From positions 2,545,447 through 2,609,446 of the forward strand of contig CM020620.1 in the NCBI GenBank assembly GCA_009829735.1: a stretch of 64,000 nucleotides of DNA, given 5' to 3'. Numbering within the stretch: the first letter of the stretch is position 1; each line of letters begins with the position of its first letter. The notes beneath the pieces were generated by a model. That model was not told the DNA's origin. It made no database searches and worked only from the letters and a program-made list of their open reading frames with translations. A program made the translations under genes and the position numbers. This DNA comes from Pyropia yezoensis (lineage: Eukaryota > Rhodophyta > Bangiophyceae > Bangiales > Bangiaceae). This document shows, one piece after another, positions 56,636-64,000 of the stretch.

Positions 56636-57481
56636 AGACGTGCCGCACACCGCCGGGAGGGCGGGCAGAGCTGTGGCGGCGGTGCGACGGCGCGGTGGCG
56701 GCCTGGGAGAGGGAGGGGAGCGGAGGGGAGCTGTCTGTCCCCCGAGGTGGGGCGGGGCGCGCGCCGGTGGCCGCGGCACGGGCGCGCCGGCCGGTGGCTG
56801 CGGTGCACGCGGTGGCGGTGGGGACTGCGGGCGGCGGCGGCGACTGCAGCGGCGGGGGAGACGGTGGCGGTGGCGGCAGCGGTGGGGTGGGGACGGCGGC
56901 TGGCGGCGGGCTGCGTCGGCCGCAGCGCCCGTGGGCGCGGGGTCCGCCCCGTCGGCGCGGCCGGTGGTGCATGTTGGTGGGGATGGCGCCCCGCGCCGCC
57001 CGCCGGCGTCGGCGATTGTCCCCGGGAGGGAGGGGGCGGGGTGCGCGGCGCGGCGGCCCGGCAGGGGGCCCCCGGTCATGTTACCATGGGCGAGGGGCCG
57101 GCTGCGTGGTGGGGGTAGGGCGGCAGAATGGCGCGCGCGAGGGGGGACGTCGTGAAGGGGTCGCGCGTCGTGGATGGTGGTGCCGTGCCCTGCCACTGGG
57201 CGCGGTGGCGGGGGAAAGGGAGAGAGAGGAGGGGCGGGTGTTGCCTGGTTCTGCCGCGTGTGACACGGGGGCGTTTCCCTTCTTTGTTTTTGTTCGGCCG
57301 CGGGCGGGGGGGGGATTCGTCGCGCAGACGACCCCCGCTTCCCCCCGCTGGCCATCGTAGGGCGTCTTTTTCTTTCTTGCTGCTTCGCCTACGGCGGCCC
57401 TTCCTATACGGGAGTGGCTCCCGCTTGGCTGCCGTCCATCAGCCGCCCCGACCCCCCCTCCCCCCCCGCTGGACCCCCACG
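56636..57481. other. GC-rich intergenic region between convergent genes
   Basis: Low-complexity GGC/GCG-rich sequence, open in several frames. No gene recognised; it should hold the 3' ends of MIA40 and PUS7. Confidence 0.5.
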
Positions 57482-60400
57482 TTAGGTTGCCGCTGGCCCG
57501 CCGTCGGCAACCACCAACGCGGCGGCCGTTGCCGCCCCGTTGGGCACCGCTGCGGCAGCTGGTGGGACGATGTCCCCCACCCCGGCGGCGGCGGCGGAGG
57601 CATCGGTGGCGTCGGAAGCGGCGGCGGCGGCGGTGGTGGCGGCGGCGGCCGCCGCGGTGGTGGTGGCGGCCGCCGCCGCCGCGGTGGTGGTGGCGGCCGC
57701 CTCGGCGGCGGCGGCGTCTTGAGAGCGCCGCTGCCCCGCGGCAGATGAGTCCGCTTTGGTCACCTCCCGCAGCAACATCGTCGCGTATTCGGCGGGACGG
57801 AGAGTAAACGAGAGGAGGATGGCAGTGGCCCACCCGGCGCCCGCGTCGTCCACCCCCGTGTCCGCCACGGGTGGAGGGGCACTGTCCCCTGCGCCTTCCG
57901 CAGCGTGCGCGGTGGCGACGGCCGGGGCGGCGGCGGCGGCGGCCGGGACAGCGGCAGACGGGGTGAGCCCGTCGACAGTTATTGTCGCCGCCTCGGTCAT
58001 CCCAACCGCCGCCAGGGCACCGTCGGCAGCCCCCCGTTCTGCCACCTTGACTGCCGCCGCCCCGGCATCGACGCCCGCCACCGGCGTGGCCGGCGTCTCT
58101 TCGGCCGCGGTGGCGGCAGCCGCGTCGCCCGCAACAGCCTTCCCCCCCCCTGACCCCCCCCGCCCCTGCAGCGCATCCAGGGCAGGAACAATAAGCGGCG
58201 ACGAGTCCCCCCGGCGGTACCGGCGGACGGCCCACTCGACCTCCCCCGGCATGCCAACCAGCCGGCGGTAGGCGCCGGCGAGGGCGTAACCTGCCGGCGC
58301 GGCAGCCAGGTCCACCCCGGCAGCCGCCAGCGCGTCCACCGCCACCGCACCGACCGCATTAGCCGGGTACGTGATGTCCGTGCCGGGGAGTGGGAGCACG
58401 ACGCGGGTGAGGGGGATGGTGCCCGCCGCCGCTTCGGCTGCCGTCACGGTGCGGACGGCCGCCGAGGCGCGAAGCTCATCGGACACCGCCGCCGCCGCCG
58501 TCGCCTGTGGCGCCCCAGCCGCGGGTGTTGGATCGCCCCCCCCACCGTCGCCAGGCTTGGCGGACGCTTCGTCCTCAGACACGAGGACGAGGTCGCCCTC
58601 GAGCGCGGCCACCACCCCCGGCCCCCCCTCGCCGAGTGCGAGGCGAGCCGACGCCATAGCGTTGAACAGTACCGACTGGACGGCATGCACGTACATGCGA
58701 CACAGGTGAACGGGCAGGCGGGAGAGGGCGCCCCGCCAGTCGGGCGCCACCGCCGACCGGCCCGACGAGAGGTGGGTGAGGAGAAGGCGCTCGACGGTCA
58801 TCCAAGAGGGGAGGGCGGCCAGCGCCGTTGCTGCCGCCCTGGGGATGGTGGTGGGGGTGGGAAGAGGGGGGGCGGGGCGGGGGGCACCGCCGCTGCTCTT
58901 CTCTGCGACCGAGGCCGGCGGGGCCGCCGACGGCGAGGCGTCGGCGGCTTCGGCGGCCGCGACGGCGGCGGGCCCGTCGGCCTCTGCACCCGGCGCTGCA
59001 CCCACCGCCGCATCAGGCACTGCGGTGGCGACCGCAGGCGCCGCGTCGGCCGCAGTGCGCCCCGCACCCGTCGAAGCCCCCGCCACGTCCGTGACAGCCG
59101 CCGCCACTGCCGGCGTCGTACTGGGGGCGGTGGCGTTGGCGGATGCGGCGGCAGCGGCAGTAGCACCCGATGCAGCCCCCCCTCCCCCCTCCGCCGTCGC
59201 GACCGCCTCCCCAAATGCGGTGAGTGCGGCAAGGACGGCCGCCCTCTCAGGTGTTAGCCCCCCCACCTCCCCCCCCGACGGGTCGTGCGGGGCGAGCACC
59301 GCGAGCACCGCCTCCCGCCAGCGGCGGCGGAGGAGCAGCCACCCCACCTGGTGCGTCGGCACGGCGCCGGTGCCAAAGCGCTGGAGCCCAAAGTAATTGA
59401 CAAAGCCCCGCTCCCGCAGGCCCGCCACCGCAGCCCCCACCGCCGCTGTCACCGCATCGGTCGACAAGCCATGCGGGGGCGACGGCGAACAGGGCGTGGT
59501 CCCGGATGCCACCGCCCCCCCGCCGGCCGCCGCCCGCCCAACCGACACGTCGCGCAGGACGACAGTAAAGCGGTTGCCGCGCAAGAGGCCCAGGCCGAGA
59601 CCCCGACCGGTGCCGCCAACATGAAAGTTGCCAACCGCCATGCGGCGACCGCCGCGGCCGCGGCGGTTGATCCCCCCATTGAGCGACGCGAGCCGTCCCG
59701 GCGGCACCCCCCTCACGGTGACCCACTGCGCCGTCACCGCGCGCTTGTCCTTTGTGCCCGCAAAGCCCAGCTGCGCCGCCGGCAGCCGCAGCAGATGGGC
59801 GAGGGAAGAGAGGGCGTCGCCCGTGTCCACATTCTCCTTCCACAGCACAAACGACACGAGCGTGTGGCGGCCAACGTGCGACGACCGCCGGTGATGCTCC
59901 CTCGGGTCGTAGGTGGTGGCCGACGCGGCCGACCGCGCGACGTCGCTGCCGCCGCCACCGCCACCGCCGCCGCCGCGGGGGCGCTTGCCCCCGCGGTCCC
60001 CGCGGCGGCCGCGACCACGGCCGGCGCCCCCACCGGGGGCCTCCCCATCGTCGGTCGCCTTGCGCTTCCACGGTGTACAGTGCCCCCGGGAGCGCAGGCG
60101 AATGACACTGCCGCCGGCAGGGGCGGCTGCCCGTGGGGCGCTCCGCCCGGCCGCACCCCCGCCCTCCGGGACTGGCAAGGATGGCCCCGCGGCCTTTACC
60201 CCGGAAGGAGGAATCTCTCCAACCGGCGCTCCATTGCCACCGCCACCGCCACCATCTCCGCCACCGCCGCCGTCACCGCCACCGGCGCCACCGACACCCT
60301 TACCGCCACCACCACCACCGCCACTAGCGGTGGGCGCAGGGACCGTGTCTGCAACCGCCCTCGGGAGGGCCACCTTGAGCGCCCCGTGCACCGCCCGGCG

Positions 60401-60856
60401 GGTGGCCTTGTCCGCCATGGGCGGCAGAAGCAGCGTCGGCACGGCCCCGTCGGGCGGGGCGGGCGCGGAGGCAGCCGTAAGGCGGGCGGCAAAGGCGCGG
60501 AGGTCGGCCAACGTGGCGGCAGGCACCGCCGCGGCGAGGGTGGCCCACGCAGCATCCGCGGCCGTGCCACCGCCAAGCCCGCCACCACCGCCGCCACCGC
60601 CGCCACCGCCGCCGCCCGCCACGGCAACCCCCGCAGCTGCCCCGAAGAGAGAAGGCGTCGGGAGCAGCGAAGCCCCCCCCCCTTCCGACGCGGCGACGGT
60701 GTCAGTGGCAGAGAGGGAGGTCAGCACCGCCAGGCGGCCGTCAAGCCCCACCTCGTTGACGATAAAGTCGGCATAGCGCTGCTTGACCACCCCCCGCAAT
60801 GGCGGAGAGGGCGTGCGGTACGCGACAATGTGCACATCCTCTTCGGTGATAGTCAT
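57482..60856 (-). CDS. tRNA pseudouridine synthase PUS7/TruD
   Basis: TruD-family enzyme that converts uridine to pseudouridine in tRNA and other RNAs. A single intact frame of 1124 codons from ATG 60856 (MTITEEDVHIVAYRTPSPPL), longer than usual because of Gly/Ala/Pro-rich inserts. Landmarks: VVKQRYADFIVNEV near residues 24-37, HTLVSFVLWKENVDTGDALS, the catalytic motif AGTKDKRAVTAQ with Asp 370, GNRFTVVLRDV, FVNYFGLQRFGTGAVPTHQVG, then the TRUD-specific domain, closing with LPLPGTDITYP, GAYRRLVGMP and LSFTLRPAEYATMLLREVTK. The conserved blocks are all in one frame, unlike several other genes here. The last ~60 residues are Ala/Thr-rich. No introns. Confidence 0.96.
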   Translation of the reverse strand: MTITEEDVHIVAYRTPSPPLRGVVKQRYADFIVNEVGLDGRLAVLTSLSATDTVAASEGGGASLLPTPSLFGAAAGVAVAGGGGGGGGGGGGGLGGGTAADAAWATLAAAVPAATLADLRAFAARLTAASAPAPPDGAVPTLLLPPMADKATRRAVHGALKVALPRAVADTVPAPTASGGGGGGGKGVGGAGGGDGGGGGDGGGGGGNGAPVGEIPPSGVKAAGPSLPVPEGGGAAGRSAPRAAAPAGGSVIRLRSRGHCTPWKRKATDDGEAPGGGAGRGRGRRGDRGGKRPRGGGGGGGGGSDVARSAASATTYDPREHHRRSSHVGRHTLVSFVLWKENVDTGDALSSLAHLLRLPAAQLGFAGTKDKRAVTAQWVTVRGVPPGRLASLNGGINRRGRGGRRMAVGNFHVGGTGRGLGLGLLRGNRFTVVLRDVSVGRAAAGGGAVASGTTPCSPSPPHGLSTDAVTAAVGAAVAGLRERGFVNYFGLQRFGTGAVPTHQVGWLLLRRRWREAVLAVLAPHDPSGGEVGGLTPERAAVLAALTAFGEAVATAEGGGGAASGATAAAAASANATAPSTTPAVAAAVTDVAGASTGAGRTAADAAPAVATAVPDAAVGAAPGAEADGPAAVAAAEAADASPSAAPPASVAEKSSGGAPRPAPPLPTPTTIPRAAATALAALPSWMTVERLLLTHLSSGRSAVAPDWRGALSRLPVHLCRMYVHAVQSVLFNAMASARLALGEGGPGVVAALEGDLVLVSEDEASAKPGDGGGGDPTPAAGAPQATAAAAVSDELRASAAVRTVTAAEAAAGTIPLTRVVLPLPGTDITYPANAVGAVAVDALAAAGVDLAAAPAGYALAGAYRRLVGMPGEVEWAVRRYRRGDSSPLIVPALDALQGRGGSGGGKAVAGDAAAATAAEETPATPVAGVDAGAAAVKVAERGAADGALAAVGMTEAATITVDGLTPSAAVPAAAAAAPAVATAHAAEGAGDSAPPPVADTGVDDAGAGWATAILLSFTLRPAEYATMLLREVTKADSSAAGQRRSQDAAAAEAAATTTAAAAAATTTAAAAAATTAAAAASDATDASAAAAGVGDIVPPAAAAVPNGAATAAALVVADGGPAAT

Positions 60857-61241
60857 GGTGCAACGGGGAGGGGGGGGAGAGGGGGGGAGCGGGGCGGGTG
60901 CACGCTGGCGCGGAGCAGTGGCGCAGACGGTTGATGGCGGGCCGCGACGAGGTCGGCCGTGGGGCGATGCAGGCGCCGGCTTGACTGCGCACGCCCATGC
61001 GGACCGTATCTTTGGTCCCACGGCGGCGACGCGCCTGTTTCGTGGCTCTCTGTTGTGCCACGTGGGTCATCGGGATCATGGAAGATCAGAAGGTGCAGTG
61101 AAAAAACACGGATTTATGTGCGTTCGTAGCCTTCTCTTGGGGCCCACTCAGCAGCAATCTGGTGGGGTGGCTGTAACCACCGCATCGCCAACGAGTCGCA
61201 TCAACGACGCGCTATGCTCGCCCCCTCCCCCCCCCCTTCCC
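60857..61241. other. Short intergenic region
   Basis: Holds the PUS7 promoter side and the 3' flank of the transporter gene. No other feature recognised. Confidence 0.5.
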
Positions 61242-64000
61242 TCACAAGGGCACTTCGCCGTCGGCCGCCAGCGGCGCACTGGCGACGACCGGGGCAGCCA
61301 CCGCGGGCACACCTGGCCCTGGCGCCATAGGCACCCCTCCACCCCCGATCACACCCATCGCGATCCCGTCCACGCCCTTCTCTTCCTCGCTATCGCTGGT
61401 GCTGCTGCCTGCGTCGCTCCCCTCCGACGAGTCCTTATCCACGTCGGTCATCATGGGCAGGCCGCCGACGAGGTCGTCTGTCATATTGGCCTTGGGGATG
61501 AGCACGAACGTCAGGGGCACCGTCAGGAGGGGAAGCACGACATGGCTAATGATCAGCAGCAGCGCCAGGTTGTCAAAGTTGCACGCCCCTTCCTTTGGTG
61601 TCTTGATTCCCGCGATGTCCAAGGCGAGGACGCCCAGGCTAGACCCGACGGAGCGGCCAAAGTTGGAAAAGCCGGCGAGGAGGGCGTAGACGGTAGACTC
61701 GACGCCGATGGGGCAGAGCTTGGAAGTAAGCACAACTATGGAGAGAGGTCATGGCAGCCAACATTGGCGACAAAGGCATCCAGAGACAGAGGAACAGCAC
61801 AGTCAACAGCCAAGAAGAAAGAGTGAGCCCTCTGTCCCAAGGTCACACACAGCTAGCCCATCTCAGCCTGCGGTAAGTACCGCCTCCTAACGGTGCAGCT
61901 AAAACGCATGCCGTATCTGATTCCTCCTGCGCATGTCGCGACCCCTCTCTTCACGCGCACCCCTCTCACCTCCTCCCCAAACTTACCCGCTGGCATAAAG
62001 TCCATCATATCAATCTACGGCCGCGTAACAGAAGACGAGGGACCAACCCAGTCAACGGATGGGAAGAACGGATGTCGACAAAGACACTTGTGAACACCGG
62101 CGCGTCGGTCAGGTATTGGCTCTGCGGGCTGTGTTCGGCAGCAGGCGTGCGAGCTACGAGGCACCCGTCGCACTGCTGAACCCCGTAGAAGCCCACAACG
62201 AATGCGCGCGCGCGCCACCTCACCGGATATCCGACGAGCTCCCTCTTTCCACCCCACAGTCCCTCGCACCACCGCCTGAGCGCTAGACGTACCACTTCCT
62301 GGAGCATGCTGTCACCCAAAACGTAGAACAACTTGTCGCTGATGCCGATGCGCAGGTTCCACCGCATGACAATGGCAATATCGATGATTGCCGCGGCCAC
62401 CTGCAACACCGTAGTGCTCCAGAAGGCAAGACGGTATGTCCTCTTCGACAGGATCATCTGGAACAGGGAGACCCCCAGCATGCCAAACAGAGAGCCGATA
62501 ATAGCCGTCCAGGCCAGGTAGAAGGCGCGGTCAAAGTGGGGCCCACCAGGAAGGCACTTCTCATCCCCTGTGTAGAAGACATCCAAGGCGCCCCGAATCT
62601 GCAGGTTCATCGCGCTCGTAAGGAACCTGGCGGTGCGAGAAAACAAAAAAGAAAGGTGCCGACCAGGGGGGGCGCGCAGCAGAGCCAGACGAAGGCAGCA
62701 GCCATGTCAGTACGCTCGCTTCTGGCCACCATCGCCGCCCTCCCCACCAGAGCATCATTCTCTTCGCCCATTCTGCAACGCACATGTATACTTGAGCCCT
62801 TCCTAAAACGGTAAAAGTAACCGACAAGTTAGAACAAAATGAAGACCACATCGACCAAAATGTTTCAAAAAACGCGGACCAGTTGTCAGTCTCTTGGTCG
62901 CCACGAGACCCGTCAACGCATGAGAGGAAACGACGACCCTCTTGCCCGCCACCCCCCTTTCGCCTTCCCTTTCGCCCGTTCGCAGTGCCCAGTCCGCCAT
63001 CCCCACCACCCTCTGTCGTACCGATTTGCTTGGGCAGCAGCAACAGGCATGACCCGCACAGCACCGCACTCACAGCAATGGAGTAGGCGGCCTGCACGAC
63101 GGGGGATCCAAACAAGGACGCTGGCACCATGCCCAGCGCCCCAACCGTCATGAAACAGCCCAGCAAGAAGTATCGGCGGTTGGTATGGACCTTGGCTCGC
63201 TGGAAGCCCCGCGGCGCGGGGTCCTCTGAAAGCCACCCAATGGCCACAGGCACTAGCACCTGCACGGCAAAGGGGAGGGTGGCCCAGAAGAACACGGTCG
63301 CGTGGCTGTTTGCAAAAAAGCCAACGAAGGCCGACGCGGCGAGGTTCCCGAACATGATGAACACCCAGACGGCCGTGACCAGGTCCGCCCCCGTCTCGGG
63401 CCGGACCACCATCTTCCGCGCATAGACGCCCTGTACCAGCAAGTCAACTGCAAACCGGTCCAGGGGGGGATACGAAGGGGAGAAAAAACACTCGCAGAAG
63501 CGAGACAGGCACATCGCAGCAACGGCACCAGAGAGTCAGCTTCCCGCCGCCAAGCCGCACCTCCTGGCCTGCTCTCTCAATACGCCACTCAGCCTGCCAT
63601 CTGATGTGGCTCCAGCCCCCCTCCCCCTCCGCCCCCCCAAACATGCCACGACAGCCGCCTCCCTCGCACACTGGGTAATCTGCCACGCGTACCTGCAGCG
63701 TGCTCAAGGGTCAGAACAAACAGCAGCACGGCGGCAGTCACTCCCCCCCCAATCTTGTTGATGGGCGCCGCCGCCAGCATGGCGCAAGCGATGGACCCGA
63801 GCGTCGCCGCGCCCAGCAGATAGTAGCGCTTGTAGTAGCCGCCAATAGGAAACGCATCGGATATCATGCCAATGGTGGCCTTGAGTGACCATGGCAGCCG
63901 GCTGACCGTGTAAAACGCCTGGTACTCCGTCGGCTTGACAACCCCTACATAGTAGCGCATGTACGGCAGATAGGCAGAGTAGGTCAACTGGGACGTGATG
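61242..64000 (-). CDS. Folate-biopterin transporter (FBT/BT1 family), 6 exons, 5' end outside window
   Basis: Membrane carrier of the major-facilitator-related FBT family, which moves folates or pterins. Exons on the minus strand: over 64000-63693, 63447-63022, 62802-62784 (19 nt), 62626-62293, 62014-61987 (28 nt), 61735-61242. Introns are 245, 219, 157, 278 and 251 bp, all GT-AG, and phases (1,1,2,0,1) join without a break. Read through, they give LTLEHAA-VDLLVQGVYARK, LLLLPKQI-GRAQVYM-FLTSAMNLQ, and GDSMLQEV-IDMMDFMPA-VVLTSKLCPIGVESTVYA, the last being the family's C-terminal signature. Many hydrophobic segments are evident. The C-terminal ~80 residues (MTDDLVGGLPMM onward) are a soluble acidic/Gly-rich tail ending DGEVPL. 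Substrate cannot be told from sequence. Confidence 0.93.
61987..62014 (-). other. 28 nt micro-exon of the transporter gene
   Basis: Bounded by CCGTAG upstream and GTAAGT downstream, it encodes IDMMDFMPA plus one base, exactly the residues the family has between LGDSMLQEV and VLTSKLCP. Without it, conserved residues would be missing. Confidence 0.88.
62784..62802 (-). other. 19 nt micro-exon of the transporter gene
   Basis: Bounded by a pyrimidine-rich TTTACCGTTTTAG and the donor GTGCGT. With one base from the previous exon and one from the next it encodes GRAQVYM, matching the usual (G)RxNVYMF stretch of the family. Phases agree on both sides. Confidence 0.82.

Noticed and set aside
55677..57155. 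492-codon plus-strand frame covering the MIA40 start
   Set aside because: Only the part 56007-56139 is likely real; beyond the C16 run it is a shadow of the MIA40 core and GC-rich flank.
59285..60934. 549-codon plus-strand frame opposite PUS7
   Set aside because: Antisense of conserved TruD motifs; no domain of its own.
1..64000. tRNA or rRNA genes
   Set aside because: I looked for B-box-like GGTTCGAATCC sequences and rRNA-like blocks and saw none; a covariance-model scan would be needed to exclude them.

Overview
The window is nuclear DNA of a GC-rich eukaryote. The best fit is a red alga, probably a bangiophyte of the Porphyra/Pyropia type. The main clue is a cellulose-synthase gene whose N-terminus carries a family 48 carbohydrate-binding module (CBM48), a fusion I know from red algal CESA proteins. 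High GC, alanine- and proline-rich low-complexity inserts and short GT-AG introns fit but do not prove it. No species is asserted.

Layout. 1-15900: about 47 tandem copies of a ~334 bp satellite, homogeneous on the left and decaying from about 13700, each with a 35 bp near-perfect palindrome. 15900-18935: mostly non-coding, with one inverted stray copy of the second satellite (16850-17130) and one member of a dispersed repeat (18220-18615). 18935-31100: a 3.07 kb segment occurs twice as a direct repeat (18935-22000 and 26648-29714, about 99.8% identical by eye). A DIRS-like tyrosine-recombinase retrotransposon (22001-26647) sits exactly between the copies. The repeated segment holds the catalytic part of CESA; only the right copy is joined to the CBM48 start. 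31650-38630: a kinesin motor gene, an unknown gene with a TATA box, and a long Ala-rich gene. 38750-39640: long G/C homopolymers. 40250-45395: a second satellite (221 bp monomers, 442 bp dimers in the core). 45410-47560: second member of the dispersed repeat, then nothing recognisable.

47715-64000 is a normal gene neighbourhood: ABHD11-like hydrolase (+), peroxisomal-type acyl-CoA oxidase (-), MIA40/CHCHD4 (+), pseudouridine synthase PUS7/TruD (-), and a folate-biopterin transporter (-) running off the right edge. The transporter gene can be resolved into six exons, two of them micro-exons of 28 and 19 nt. The genes are housekeeping or metabolic and do not form one pathway; ABHD11 and MIA40 are both mitochondrial in known organisms.

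Several reading frames change frame within or beside long C/G runs (kinesin, MIA40, the Ala-rich gene), and CESA has a shared one-base frame break plus a 20 bp tandem duplication. The homopolymer cases look more like residual assembly indels than true pseudogenes. The CESA copies, which also lack the QxxRW end of the enzyme, look truly broken.
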